DNA from: Moringa oleifera
Lineage: Eukaryota; Streptophyta; Magnoliopsida; Brassicales; Moringaceae
DNA: 64,000 nt
Direction of reading: 5' to 3'
NCBI GenBank assembly: GCA_021397835.1
Contig: JAJFZO010000579.1
Coordinates: 3,301,001-3,365,000 of the forward strand
Part shown: one piece after another, positions 11,334 to 25,287 of the stretch
How the letters are laid out: each line of letters opens with the position of its first letter
Position numbering within the stretch: the stretch's first letter is position 1
Notes under the pieces: model-generated
Told to the model about the DNA's origin: nothing
Database searches by the model: none
What the model saw: only the letters and a program-made list of their open reading frames with translations
Program-made: the position numbers and the translations under genes

Positions 11334-14300
11334 TCAGCATTTCTTTCCTTTGTATCTAATCTGCCAAAGCTCAATGTCATTTCCTCTATCGTAATCCTTT
11401 ATGTACTGAGGAATTTCTGAAAGATCAACGCATTTTCCAACGAAACAAGGCAAGCTCCTATGCCATTCACCTTCTGCATTATCCACTGCAAAGCCATCAT
11501 TGATGGCAGAAGCCATTGATGCAGAGAGGGAAGAAAACAAAGAAAGAAAGAAGGCTTACCTCCCTCCTGGTTTATGTAACTTCTGAAATGTGAATAACCA
11601 TTAGCAACAACGTCAAGGTCGTCGATGCTGAAGTTGTAGCGCTTTTCCAATGCCAAGTATAACACCTGAAAGTCGCAGAAAAAATTCAGAGATTGTCCTG
11701 CAAATATAATGCAAGAAACAAGTTGTCCTTTGGGTACAACATCAACCAGAGGTGCTAACATTTTCAATGGCATTAGGACAAGAACGGAGAAGGCTTGTCT
11801 GGTGGTTGACCCAGAACTCTCAATTGGTGGCATTTCAGCCAGAAAAGTTAAGATTTCTATTGATCTATCTGGATTTTATATAAGCTATTGCCCATTGGTG
11901 AACATTCTGCTATGTTCAATGGGTACCTTTTCTGCTCCCAGAGACATTAATTTCTCCAAAATACTGAAAAGGGCATCTGTGAGATCATCACTGTAGATCA
12001 CATCGGCAGCAAAAATCAGTGAAGCTGCCTGGACTTGTTTGATTTCTGAGGAGGTCCAAGAATACCTGAACATAACCATTGGAAAAAGTGTCATATATTT
12101 CTATAATAGCAAGATAATGCTAATTGTAGAAGACATTATAAAAGCCAAAATAGGTAACTGAAACATTCACAATTTTTCATAGATTGTATTAATAAAACCA
12201 AGTATCTCTTACCCTTACCGTTTTGGAGATGCAGGATTTCCTGGGCTACCATTGGCAGGCCAGGGGTTAAACCAATCGAGTTCACGTACATGGACTGCAG
12301 CTCGAGGATTGAACAATCCAGAATTAAGGCTGACATTCTTGAGACAGTTGTCAAGGATTTCATCCCCATGGTCTGTCAAAAATAAGGAAAAAATCTTGGT
12401 CAAAACACAAATTGAATTAATAGTTGAAGTCCTAATTACAAATCAAATAAGAGTCTTCTTCTCAGTATATTTCATCTATCACAACTGTAGAACATGACTT
12501 GGACTATTCACTATACCCTGAACTACCCATGTTCATATTGACAGGTGCCAGGGTGTGACAATATGAAGGGGCATGACCGATGATGATCCAAAGTAATGGA
12601 AAATCAAAACTTGAGGAATCGGACATTCAGGCAAGCACGGGCATTAGTATCAATCCAAGCAACATGGCAATCATATAAATTGTCTTACTATAAAGCTGGA
12701 AGCTGAGCATTCACTAATTTATCATCCCACATGGACTTGTCTGCACAGATGTGATTGAAAAAAGAATCATTTCATGACCATGAGGAAACACACAAGCTTA
12801 ATAATATGGCTACCATTGTCCAGAAGTTTTCATAATAGGACAAGTATTTATAAGACAGTTGAACATCAATATGCCCTCAAACATGCCAAATATTTGAAAT
12901 ATTAAGGTAATTTGCTAGTTGAATACACCATTTTGCATTACGATCAACTTCAATGCATGTGTAGAAACAAAACCAGACACATTTCCCCATGGCATATTTC
13001 AAATTAATCTTTTGGACATTAAGTCCTGGGATTTTTCTTTACCTATTCAGGGACTTCCATAAATTTACGGCCTTACAGGCCACACCAAATAATTAAAGAG
13101 CATAGAACTAGAATGTCAATTGAAGCGTTTCAAGGCCAGAATGACAATTTTGTGACATCAAAAGACTATAGTTTCTAGCGAACAATCGTATAATTTCTAA
13201 TATGCAGTAAAAAGAAAAATGTGAATGCTAAATTCCTTTCTTCGGTTTTGGTTGGTGAGTACAGCTAAAAAGGTGAGAGAGGCACTTTTATAATCTAATT
13301 TCATCCATGTCCTTTCCTAGATTTAATATCTTCTTTCCTTCTGTCAGTGCTGAACAAGTAAGAACAGAAATAAACAATACACACATACAGCTAAAGGGAT
13401 TTCAGTCGGGAGTAACTTACAGAAATGAAGTAAACTTACATAACGTTTACAAATCTAAAATTTTGGGTTACTTTATCATTTCTCTGCTTTCTCACAAACA
13501 AAACAAATAATACTTAAAATGACAACTACGCTCATGTGCCCCTAAGCCACTGACATTCAAATGTTACAATCAAGCAAATATTAGTTCTTCAAACAATGAG
13601 AAGACGCACAACCCAAGCAATTGACATAAAAGCATTATAGACAACAAAGAAGAATAGATGCCAGTTAAGATGAAAATTATATAGTTAAAGTCATTCTATA
13701 CCAGTTATGAACACAGTCTGAGCAACTCTTGCAAGCAATATACCCAACAGCCCTGGACAAAAGAGCAAAACAGAACCCTGTCATACCAGATGTGATAATG
13801 TGATTGGAGCTCCTCAGAATCTTCAAGCTAGAAAAAGAATTTATGACAGTCTTGGCTGAATTAGTATTTCCAAAAGCATATTGAAAGACAAATATGGTCA
13901 GAAAACTCTATCTGAATGGTTCTTTCTTTCTGTTCCCCTTAGGCTAAAGAGAGATAAAGGAAAAATAGATTTTCAATGAGTTCAATTGATTTCTGGTCAG
14001 CTGGATTCAATTGATATATGAAACTATAATATTTTAGCAGGATCCTGTTCACTGAGGTTCAATTTATAGAAAAAAAAAAACAAAAAATAACACTATGACA
14101 CTGATAAGAATATTTGAAACTGAGGCTTTTAAATCCTACTGGTTACCTCATTCAACAATCACATTAAGTTGCTGAGTTTCCTAGAAAGATATCACAACTC
14201 AGAACATTTGCAAATAATACCGCTTACAGTTTATGCTTTCCATGACAAAAATGTATGTAAACATCTTCACGAGTCTGGCCAGTATGAATGATTTCTTTTC

Positions 14301-16086
14301 ATCGGCACATAATCAATCTTGATCATGACTTACGCATATTTCATCAGAAAGGATTAACATGACCAGAAGGCATGAAAGCAGGTGGCAGTGACAAACCTGT
14401 GCCAGCACCAAGTTCTAAAGAAATAATTCCATCAAGTTCAGATGAAGTACACATTTTATGCAACACGAAATCAGACAATACTAATTCTGCTCTCCACACC
14501 TAGAAGGGGAAAAGAGATTATATTTCAGCATGTATCACATTGACCAGAACCAAACACTGCAAGTAACCAAGTATTACCTGCAAACCGACATTAGGAACTG
14601 ATGATGTGATATTGTGTTGGACGGTCATGTTACAACAACGAGCAGGCAATTCTGTAGATTTAAATTTCAAAAGAACAAAACTTTGAAGTTAATAAATTTG
14701 AAATTGCAAATTAAAGAAAAAGAAAAGGGTATTCTTCTCAGTATTTTCTACCTTTCCTTTGTAATAATCTCATAAAGCCAGCAGTAGCTTAGGTCAGCTG
14801 AAGAAATGAACCCCATACTAAGCAACTAAATATACATAAGCCATGGAAGTACTGTGATTTTGTTTGCTCCCAAGGCTAATCCTATTTCTTAAACCCAAAA
14901 TTCTGAACTGAATCCAGTTACTTAAATCAAAATGGATTGACCAGAAAATTGTAATTTTAGGTAGTTTTGCCAGTGCTAGTCAGAATTTGCAACCTTGATC
15001 CTAAAAGTTTGATTTTTCAAGAACAATTTTATTGTGAGGCTGATATTTTCCATGAAAGAAACTCCTATTATCAAAAGAAGTGCCACAGAGGCACTACTAT
15101 AAGGATCACCAGTCCGACTAAAAGTCTAATTGAAAGAAAAAATTCAAAAAAGAAATACAAAAATGTGGCAGACATAAAGGATCTTAGAACTTACTGCTGC
15201 GTCTGGGTAGAACAAGGTCACCATCTTCATCAAAACTAAGGACTTGTTGCATTGCAGGAACCCCATCATCTTCAAATAGCAAATTATATCTGCTGGATTC
15301 AACTCCTAAAATAATTAAAAAATAAATGAGGATTAATCAATTTCATTTCGAAAGTGTTAAGGGTAAATCTCCATTCAAGTCCGCATTTTTCAGGATCCCA
15401 CTTTGATAGGGATCTTAACCAGTTGAAATTCCCTTATATCTTTGATCAATCACAAAACCTAGGTCCCCCACAGCCAACAATTGGAAAAGAAATTCACTCA
15501 ACAAGCATCATATCATATCATCCTCAGATACATTACATTCACATGCTTTTTTTTTTTTTTTTGCATTTATCAAGATTTATAGGCGACCACACGCAGCACC
15601 ACTTATCAAGCATATTCTTTCCTCAGGAAGAAGTAAAACAGAAGGAAAAAACAAACCCATCCTGGAAGTGGGTCATGTTAATACTTTCACATTCATGCAC
15701 ATATGTAATCTCATTTGAGTAAGGAAAGAAAGACGACGAAAATCTTTTCTGATTTAGTTATCCAAATTTCCAAACTGAAGTTATTAAACCCAGTTCGTTT
15801 TCGTAATACAATTCTAGCATCCAAATGAAAATAAAACTTAAAAAAAATCAAATGCACTGATAAATACTGGTAGATAATAGTCCGGGTTGCACCTCTCTCC
15901 GTTCTTCGGGAGAAGAGAAAAAAAAAATGTTAAATAGTAGACAATAGTAGAAGTACCGGATGGGAGAGAGATGATGAAGCGAGAAAGGTGGGGTCCAGAT
16001 GTGCCAGGTGGGCATCCAAGGTGGACCTCACTCATCACATGCTCTTCCTCTGAATCTCCGCCGTGCATCTGCCTCTGGTTGTCCAT
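11334..16086 (-). CDS. METTL22: METTL22-like lysine methyltransferase
   Basis: Class I S-adenosylmethionine-dependent methyltransferase of the Methyltransf_16 group. Human METTL22 methylates a lysine of the nuclear protein KIN17; the plant substrate is inferred. There are nine exons: 15957-16086, 15195-15305, 14578-14651, 14397-14499, 13702-13752, 12219-12372, 11927-12065, 11560-11665 and 11334-11485. They total 1020 nt (339 aa) and every phase closes. The SAM-binding motif I is LELGAGTGLLGILLA, across exons 4 and 5. The post-motif region LDWFNPWP and the motif SLIFAADVIYSDDLTDAL follow, as in this family. The N-terminal exon (MSEVHLGCPPG) has two candidate starts, residues 1 and 18. Intron 5 is long (about 1.3 kb) and shows no gene. 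The gene is intact. Confidence 0.88.
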
Positions 16087-16798
16087 GGCTGCTTCTTCTC
16101 ATGGAGCCCAAAACTCCACCCAGGACGATGCCAATGTTAATTTTACTTGTTACCACAGGAAACGGTGCGTTTCTAGACAACAGAGACAAATTCCAATATG
16201 CAGAAATTTGTGAAGCCTTTTGGCTTTTCCTTTATTAATGTTCAGTAAAGTTACTGATATCATTAATGTTCTATAAAGTTACTATACCATTTATTAGATT
16301 AAGAAGAAGGCTATATGACTCCACAGCTGACCAGCTTCACAGGCATTCTGCTCCCTTTCTTATCATTTGTAACGTGAATAAGTAGTGCAATACATAGAAA
16401 GAAAAGCTAGAACTTTCAACATCATGCACCAGCAGAGCTATACCACAAGCTTCTTACCCACAAATATTTCCACCCAAATCCTGGAAACTTGAAACAGGAT
16501 TATGAACATATGGAATCTGAAAAGTTTTGCACAATCTGAATCTAATATTTATATGCTTAAACACGTAGAATCTGGGTTTTTACCATTGACCGTGCAGTGT
16601 CACAATCTTTACAATCTTATATGATCAGAAGACTAAGATGTTGGAGCTCTATTAAACATTGAAAGAGAAACCACTAACTTGTATCTTTCTTTAAATGCCT
16701 GGAATTAGATGAGCTAGAAATAAAGTGCTAATATAGAATATGAGAAAAGAATATAATGAATTGTGTTTTGTTCCCCAGGAGTTCTTGATGCTGTCTTT
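16087..16798. other. Spacer: METTL22 promoter and IST1-like 3' UTR
   Basis: A short gap between two minus-strand genes. The side near 16087 should carry the METTL22-like 5' leader and promoter, and the side near 16798 carries the 3' UTR of the IST1-like gene. I see no further gene, repeat or RNA. Confidence 0.5.
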
Positions 16799-19700
16799 TC
16801 ATCTCCCTCTAAGTGTTGCAAGCTGAGCTGCCAGTTCATCATAGTCTGGGAGCTTAGGATGCACGTGGTTGGACAATATCTCCGGCTGCAATGAATTGGC
16901 TCGAGCATGCCTTCTTGAGGCCTCAGCTGGCGTTTGTGGCTCTGGTGGAGCAGACACTGTCCTGATTGGTGGGACAACAGACCTAGATTTTGCATGCTTA
17001 TACTCTGTGGCTTCACCACTGCTCCTTAATTCGTAAGGCGACTTTTTCTTACTGTAATGCTTCAGAAGACCATCCATTATCTTCTCGTCATCTGTTTCAC
17101 TATCGCATGTAAGAACAGATCGCAGACCTTGTCTTGCCTTAACCTTAGCAGCCCCATCATCAGCAGTGTCCATGTTGTCATGACCAGGTGGTGGTCTAAG
17201 AAATCTGCTCCTGACTGATCTTGGTTTTGGCTTAGCTTCAACAGCTGAATCACCTTCTTGCCTTTTCTTCTCCTTACCAACATCATCACTTGGTTTTGCA
17301 TGCTCCTTCAAGCTGCTTTCATCTTTTCCAACTCTGTGTTTGCTATAAGGGGGAGGGATGAATCTGTAGTAGAATGGTTTCCCACCATCGGCTTCGTCTT
17401 CAGAAGGACTCCCAACTGAACTTGATCTAGTCTGGACCGAATCTAAGTCAGTGCTGTCTCTTCTGCTGGAAGCAATTGCTTCATCTTCGCTGCTACTCTG
17501 CTGCCTGCCTTTATCGGAACCTTTTCTTTCATCATATGCGAGGTGAATCTCATCTCCTCTTGAAACAGTATACTTCCTCCTTGTTTCCTGGCTGTCTCTA
17601 GTTTGGAAACCATTATTCTTGCTATCATGCCTTCTGTGTCCATCATCAACAGCATCATCTAAAGGTTCACTCTGCAAAAGGTTATGCATTTCAATTATTA
17701 TTAAAAATATGGGAGACATCAAGATACGCATTCAGAGATATAGAGCCTTTCTGGAAAACAGAAGCTGCAAGAAAGGGAGTTTTGGCCTCTTGAGTGTATC
17801 CAACAGACATGAAGCAAAGTTGGATACTGGACTCATATCAACTGATGTAAAAGTGCAGGACACCTTAGTTTCAAGATCGTCCCTAATACTCTTTTTGTTG
17901 TACATGCCCCAGTGCATTTCACTTAATGCGTGAGGACATCCCAAAATTTGACCCTGTTAACATATCAGGTTAAGCAGAAAAAACTACTTTGTGAATTAGT
18001 TTCCAGGTTTCCTTCCCTTCCTACATGAAACTGCAGCAATTTCAAAGTCGCAGAAAGAGAAACTCACTTGCTTGATTGAAGGTGGTTTGAAAAGTTTCTG
18101 TTCCAAAGCCTTTGAATCCCATTCTATTGAGGACTCTTGCGCAATATCATGCAGTAATTGAAGCTTCACATCCTTTGAGGGAGGCTCCGATTTGAATTTC
18201 TCCATAAACTATAAATAAGCAATTTCCATGTCAGTGCTAAAACAAGGTCTCATAGGAGTATGGAGTATTTTTACGTAGGGGTTAAGCTGCTCATCACCTC
18301 TTGATTTACAAATGATTCAAGGGAATTGCCATATCTTTCAGTGAATAGTGATCTGAGGTCACGTAGTTCTGGCAGTTCAGAAACCCTAGCTGCAGCATAT
18401 ATCAGAGAAGATACAGCTTCCCGGCACTCTTCAGGACATTCCCTGCAAAAAGAAAGAACGTAGAGGAACCATGTCAATTGTTGCACTGAAATTGAAATGG
18501 CTAACTGTGGAAATATAAAGTAATGAAAAATTCAAAAATACATAAGAAACTAAAATTCAGCAAAGGCATGAAAATGCAAAACAAGAATCAGATTCAATAT
18601 AAATTAAACCTTCAAGTTGAACCAAATATATAGCATAAAAAACCAAGAATCAATCCTTGAAGGTTGGTGTTCTCTACTGCCCTTCTTCTAAAGAGATTAG
18701 TTCTTTTGGACGCTTCTATAGAAATTACATAAGATATATAGAGATCAAATAAGCAGTGAATCCCAGGTTACAGATTTGAACCACAAGAATCAAAGCACTT
18801 ATTTTCATTTGCAAACAAGTCTGCTTAGGCAACTCAACCCATTTTGAGCTCTTGTTCAAAGTCCATGCACATTGTATTAAGCCTTAATTAAAACCCAGTA
18901 AAGAGAGGTGGAAACAGGTTAACCATGAATATAATAATCAGCTAGTAGCAGTCACCAAATTTTACATGGAATCAACTGATGGCATGCTTCAGGCATATAA
19001 TAAATTTCATAGAAATTGTTATAATTTAGTTCATGAATGTTGAAGCTTACAGAAATTGTTTTTTTCCTTTCCTTTTTTTTTTTTTTGGCAGATGAAGCAG
19101 AGAATTATGCCACACGTTGGATAGTCATAAATACCTCTCCTTCCCAATGAGTGGGAGATTGTTAACAATACAGTCAGAAAACTTCTCAATGAAATCATAG
19201 ACAGATAACCTGCTCTGCTCTACCAGAAGCCCTTCAGCCTGTTTCACCATCCACGACAAATTAAAAGGCTTGACATGTGAAAAGATAATATAGAGGTTTT
19301 CATGAGAACATCAATCTACAAATATATCCAAACAGCCTGCAACAAGAGGCAGGTTGATTATGCAGCTGTTCTGCTTAAATTGGGGAGGGAAGCGATTTTG
19401 AGGTCCAAAGCAAATTAATCATTATGTATTCCATAACTAAGACAGACAATCCCATGGACTGTGAAAGAACATACAGAGACGAAGGCTACTGCAGAGTAGA
19501 TTTTGAAACAAAAAGCTTTGCTCAAAGGATGCTGCACTTGGATCTCAGACCCTAAACCAGTGTGTGGTTCATACCAGATCCTTTTGGTAGTGTTGTATAA
19601 AACATGGGGATGTGAAATGAAAGGAAACACGGAACAGGTGATCAAGATAATGGTACATCTCACGCATGGAAGGAACATGTGAATCAAAGAAGCAATGAGC

Positions 19701-20578
19701 AAATTGTGCCAGGATACTATCAAAAGGTATGTAAATTAAGGGAGAGCTACAGAACCTGTTAGGCTGACATGTTAAAACAAACATTGGCAACATTCCAGAA
19801 GAAGTGAAGGCTGCTCCGTTTAGAAAAAGATACAAAAGAAAAGTACTTGATAAAATTTAAAAGCATCATTTTTGAGCAACTTTCTGGTTATGAAAGCCAA
19901 ATATTGAACATTCAAAATGGGATACAACAAACTCGAAAGAAAAATTCATTTACAAGTGCTGGGAAAAAAACTAATTACATTGGATACTGAGGCGACAATA
20001 TCAAAACACCGAAAATTTAACTGTTTAAACATTTGTCTTCCCCGTTAAAGGTCTCTATGAAACAAATTCTACAAATACTCTCCCACAAGAAGAATAAATG
20101 CAAATATATGAAGCAGAGCAAGCAAAATAATCGATGGCTTTGGAAACTCATGCCCCAAAATCCCATTATAAACAATGAAAGTCATGAAGAACAATGAAAA
20201 ACCAATGGGTTCAAATTACTGCTCATCCAACTGACAATATCCAAAAAGGAAAACCAAGAAATCCTGCAGATGAAGAACATATAAACCAGAAATTACCCTT
20301 CCATAAGCATTGTAATCAAAACCGCTTTTAAGAAGATCAGCAATATCATTCTTCAAATACTTGCACACCGCATTCTTCTTCTTCCTCACCGTCTCAAGTC
20401 GTATCTTTGTCAGCTTTATCAATGATTTGCTGCAGAAAAGGAATGACCAAAAGGGAAGACAAACCAAACCAATCAAAAAATCACCTCGGAAAAAAATGAG
20501 GCCATAGAAAAGGAAACAGTTCAGGTTCTGAACTAACCATTTTGCAGGGAATTTCGGTTTCAAAAACACATTAAACAT
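16799..20578 (-). CDS. IST1-like protein (regulator of Vps4 / ESCRT-III)
   Basis: IST1-domain protein. The family binds ESCRT-III and tunes the Vps4/SKD1 ATPase during multivesicular-body sorting. Seven exons, 20538-20578, 20297-20429, 19135-19238, 18298-18442, 18068-18208, 17864-17953 and 16799-17671, total 1527 nt (508 aa) with closed phases. The IST1 fold covers residues 1 to about 190: start MFNVFLKPKFPAKCKSLIKL, then YLKNDIADLLKSGFDYNAYG, ECPEECREAVSSLIYAAARV and RDLRSLFTERYGNSLESFVN. The rest is charged and disordered, with acidic, serine-rich and basic stretches and an FYYRFIPPPY segment. It ends in a conserved-looking HPKLPDYDELAAQLATL. That C-terminal motif is reminiscent of a MIT-interacting motif, which is inference. 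The 30-residue exon at 17864-17953 is the least certain join. The gene shares its endosomal pathway with the nearby Rab5 gene. Confidence 0.9.
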
Positions 20579-21250
20579 TTTGCTTATTTCGAAAGCAGCA
20601 AATGAGAGATGGGTCTCTTAAGAGACAGATATAAAGAGATCAAGTTTTTGGCAAAGGTAAAGAATTCTGCTGTTTTGGGTTGTATTTATATTGAAAAACA
20701 AGGTAGAAGGAATAACCGCAAGCCTTGTAAATGAGATTCAAGTAAAATCCAGCATCTGCATATGGAAAAGCTATGAAGCAAAGAAATGAACCAGTTTCCG
20801 AGAGAGGAAAAGGCAAGAACTTAGAGAGAGAGAACAGAAATGAATATTCAGTATTTACTTGGAAATTAACCAAGAGAAAAAAAAAACGAGGGAAAGAAAC
20901 AGATAAATGGTTCTCTAAGATTGAGCAACAAGAAGCTCAAAACGAAAGGATTTTTGACAGGCTTTGGAGAGCAAAATGCGTGGGTGTGTTTGTGTATAAC
21001 TGTATTTACGTGCAGAGAGACAGAAGCCAGAGAGACAGAGAGAGAAGTGCAATAAAGGAAGAATCTCTAAACCGGCATAAGAAAAGGCAGCTGAAAGCCA
21101 AAAGAAGGAAAGCTAGCGTTGTAAAAGAGAGAGAGAGAGAGAGAATACCGCCACGTAGGACCGATGGCCCTCCCGCTGAAAACACCTTTGCGCGCCCTTT
21201 TAACCACGGCCATCGAGTAAGGGTACTTTGTTCATTAAACAAGTCCATGT
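20579..21250 (-). promoter_or_regulatory. 5' leader and promoter side of the IST1-like gene
   Basis: Upstream of the ATG, read on the minus strand, this stretch is CT-rich (GA-rich on the plus strand, notably 20810-20840, 21015-21050 and 21128-21146). That is usual for plant core promoters and leaders. A GC-richer block lies at 21145-21215. No TATA box or start site can be fixed with confidence. Confidence 0.4.
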
Positions 21251-24200
21251 CTTTTCCCTCCTTATGAATTAATTCTTATTTTTATATTTAATTGAAATTT
21301 TCAGTAAAATTAAAATGACAATTAGTACTAATTCAACAATAAATAAATCTTTTAAAATATTTTTAAAATTAATTAAAAATTAAAAATTAGTTTAAAAAAA
21401 AGAAGAAGAAAGAAGCGAAGTTTTATTCATAAGATCAGACAAAAAGAAAAAGTACCTAAAGTTTGGTGATAAGATCGACAAAAAAATTGTAGTAGCCCGT
21501 TAATATCTGGCCTAACTTAAAGGGGATGCATTAAATTTTGCTGATATGACGATAATGTCCTTCAAGATGGGACCAGGAAAATCAAAGCTTTATCCTTTTT
21601 GTCTGAAGAAATTTCCAAGTAAACGGGACTTAGAGCAACAAATTAAATGTTACCATTAGAAACCGGCAAGTTGTCTTAATCCCTTTTGTTTTATTATATA
21701 AGCCAGCATAAGGTTTTTTTTTTTTATTATGCTGTGTAAATAAAATATATGATAAGGTTAATAAATTTGAAATAATTATAAAATATATATGTTCTAAAAT
21801 AATTTCGAGATATATATATTTTAAAATAATTTTGGTAATAAATTTTTATGATATTTTGGAATTGTTTAATTTTTATCAAAATTTTAAAATTTTAATTGCA
21901 TCAATTTATCAAATCGATTAAATTGTGAATCTAACTTTTATTTGTTTTATTTTATTTTAAATTATTTTGACTTATTTAAATAAAATTATATTGTTAATTT
22001 TCATAAAAATTTATTATTTTAAAAATAAAAGTAAAAAATATTTTTTCTAATCATAATATTATATTTAAAATAATTATTTATTTTAATAATATATTATAAT
22101 ATTATAAATTATTACGCGATTCAATGATAGATTTTTTTAAAAAAAATTAATTTTATGATTTTAATAAATACACTTATAAATATATCAATATGTGAGATAT
22201 TCTACCATCAATCAATATTTACAGTAAGATATTCGATCATCAATCACAAAAAAATAGTTAACTTATGGAGATATCACAATCAAATGCAAGTAGAAAGTTT
22301 GTATATAAATTAGGGTAACATCTTTATTACTTTATTTACTTGTTCCTTGTTTCACAAGGAAATTCTATCAACTTCAACTTAATCCTATTGGGTAAATTAA
22401 ATTCCACTACCATGATGCATGAAAATTTGATATTTATTCATTTATCAAATAATTTATAAATATTAAAAAATAAAATACCAAAAAATAAATAATACCCAAA
22501 TTTTAATTTAAAGAATATTTATTTAATATTTATTTTTTATATTTTTGAAAAATCTTGTGTCAAAATTCTTTGTATAATATTTTTAAATTTTAAATTATTC
22601 AATAAAATTCAAATAGAATCAAATTAAATATATAAATATAAAATTAAATCAATTTAAATTTTAATGTCTAAATTGAAATTCGGTAAGAATTAGTTTTTTA
22701 TACACACATGATCTCATAATAATATTTACTATGTAAATATTAAAAAAAACTCTATAAAATAGTTAACTTATAGGTAAGTTCCTTAATTTTCAATAACATT
22801 TGTGAAAATCAACTTAATCTTATTCAATCAAGTAAATTTAATCACCATTATATATGAAAAATTAAAATTTATTAATTAAATAACTCTGTAATATTATTTT
22901 AAAATTTTAAAATAAAATGAACATAATCAAGATATACATAAGAAGAGATTAGTAGGCAATGGTCCCAATGGTCACCTCACTACTTAAAAGGGTGTCTATG
23001 CTAAGCAGAGCTGCTTCTGCTTTGTTGTTGCCACATCAGCAAATCATCTACAGATAAGAAGAATTAAAAAATTGGTAACATCGTTGATGATGTTGACAGA
23101 ATCAAACGGTGCGTCAATTTGAGGCGGGAATAAAGGTTCATGTACTAGACGTGTCACAAACCCATTGAGTCCTCCTAATTTTTGCAGAAAAAGCAAAGTG
23201 GTCAAGGTGGACTGTGACTCCGTGGAAAAGTTGCTTACCGTGACACAGCTGTGAGGCTTTGAGGGAGCAAGCGAAGCCAATCAATGACTCAACAAATGGC
23301 AGTGCCGCCCCCCTAATGCTTGCTTGGATACCAAGAAAATTGATTCATGCTCTTTTTCTCTCTCTTTCTTTCTTTATACTTTAACGTTCAATGATTAAAA
23401 AAAAAAAAAATGCTTTCCAGTTGTTTTAGGTCTCTACAAATAAAGGGTTTCAACTTTTTTTTTTTCCCCTTGTGAATTTAGGATCTGAATGGTTTCCAAA
23501 GAAAGGAAAGTAAATTTATGTTGCAAGCATGATGGAAAAAGTTCATTCACTTTGATGCTTTGTTCAAGTTGTTTTTGGTCAACCATATATCGTGATTTTA
23601 CCAAATTATATGTAAATACGATTGTTGCTTTGCAACATTTTTTAAATTTTAAAAGAGTTAATATTTTATATATTGATTAATACAGTAATTTAATTAACTT
23701 AATTATAATTATTGATAATCTGAAACATCAAATTAAATAATCAACATAATTTTATCATGTCAGTTAAATTTTAACCTTTTTATCAGATAATACAAAGTAC
23801 TAATTTTTTTATGTTATTGCACCAAGAGGTGATTTATCCTTGTAAAAATGTTTTAAGCGAATAAGATTTGATATTTTGGTCTAAAAAACGCTAGCATAAT
23901 GCGTGTTGAATTAATGCAAATTTCATTATTATATAGAGAACATAGAATAATGTGAAAAAGGGTAAGTCTTGTTGAGGAACAAAATTGTCCATGGCTCATG
24001 TGACACAATCATGCCAACTACTTATGTGGACATCTGCTAAATTGTCCATAATTTCAGGCCTTAAAAGTCTCCAAAATCAATTACTTTTTTTTAAGTGTTA
24101 AATTAATAGAAAATTCTATCCAAAAGTTACCTCACATGGATTTATCAAAATGAAGGGTACATGCAAAAATATAAACAAATGTATAAATTATATACAAAAT

Positions 24201-24486
24201 TAAACAATTAAAAAATGATTTCGTCGTCGATAAATTCAAGACTTGTGACAAAATATTTTTGTCCATTTCTTTTAGTCATTTTTAGATTTCTCAATTATTT
24301 AAATGAGCATGATTTAATTTTAGTATTTTTTGTTGTTTACCAATTGTCATCATGTTATATCATTGACTTTCTTAGTCATAAAATGTGTATAAAAATAACA
24401 AGCTAACAACCCCATCCAAGTATAAAAATAAGAGCAGAAATAAAATTTAAAAAAAACCTATTGATTTGACTTGATCATGACATGCT
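21251..24486. other. AT-rich spacer with one GC-richer island
   Basis: This is mostly AT-rich sequence of low complexity. The island at 22960-23340 is less AT-rich and contains one 78-codon minus-strand frame (23044-23280) that I do not recognise. The same island has several TGAC/GTCA words, for example near 23200-23225 and 23265. It could be a relic of a gene or promoter. No transposon ends were found here by eye. Confidence 0.5.
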
Positions 24487-24495
24487 TAAAATAAA
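24487..24495. repeat. 9-bp target-site duplication of the MULE, left
   Basis: The 9-mer TAAAATAAA directly precedes the element and recurs exactly at 33215-33223 directly after it. Nine bases is the usual Mutator target duplication size. The AT-rich word has some chance of arising at random, but the position next to matching inverted ends makes it convincing. Confidence 0.85.
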
Positions 24496-24605
24496 GGGGA
24501 ATTTGTGTTTGTAGTCGTCCGTATAAGGGTATTTGTGTAAATAACCAACATTAGTAATGTATATTTTTTTAGCACTTTTTAGACACTTTAAGACAAAATT
24601 ACCCT
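24496..24605. repeat. MULE left terminal inverted repeat (diverged)
   Basis: This stretch of about 110 bp pairs imperfectly with the reverse complement of 33104-33214. The best blocks are the first 12 bases, the TTTTTTAGCACTTT block and the final AGACAAAATTACCCT. The two ends have different lengths of intervening sequence, so identity is patchy. Confidence 0.8.
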
Positions 24606-25080
24606 TTGGCAATATGTGCAATTACTTATTTGTCCAAATATAGAATCCCAAAAGTCAAACATCTGAAACGTCTCTCTTTCCCTCTCTTCTATCTGTGGCG
24701 GTAAACTTCATCACTTAGCTTCGTCTTTCTGCATTCAGTGTTTGTTCATTTCTTCGCTTGCATTGTAAACCGACCTTTGAAGATTATCCACAAGCTACTG
24801 AAGAACTCCGAAATCAATAGCGGTATGGTTTTAACTTTTCATCACTTAGCTTAAATTCTTCATTCCTTTCTTTTGAATACACACGAGTGAAAATTCTCCC
24901 CTCATGTCGCTGTGCATTTTTTAATTTTTCTTTTGATACATTAAAATAAAAAAACTGGTTTGGGTATATTACCTATTTTCAATCTTCGGTGACTGTGTGC
25001 ACCAATTTCTTGCTTTAGGTGCATCTATGTGCATCTGTTCGCTATATTCGTATCATGTTAGGTCAAAACGCAACTAATTT

Positions 25081-25246
25081 TTCAAATCGTACCAAGTTTT
25101 ATAATCGTACCAAGTAATCGTACCCAATTCTTCAAATCGTACCAAGTTTTAAAATCGTACCAATCAATCGTACCCAATTCTTCAAAATCGTACCAATTTT
25201 TATAAATCGTACCCATTAATCGTACCAAGTTTTCAAAAATCGTATA
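25081..25246 (+). repeat. TCGTACC array L1 (50-bp tandem repeat)
   Basis: Nine exact TCGTACC copies start at 25087, 25105, 25118, 25137, 25155, 25168, 25188, 25207 and 25220. A tenth, altered copy (TCGTATA) starts at 25240. The spacing cycles 18, 13, 19-20 bp, so three heptamers form one unit of 50-52 bp repeated three times. The array ends about 40 bp before the probable splice acceptor (25286-25287) that precedes the protease start codon, so it lies in a 5'-UTR intron (about 24823-25287). Confidence 0.95.
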
Positions 25247-25287
25247 CTGTTTGCTCGCATTTTGACATGTTTTTTGATCAATTGCAG

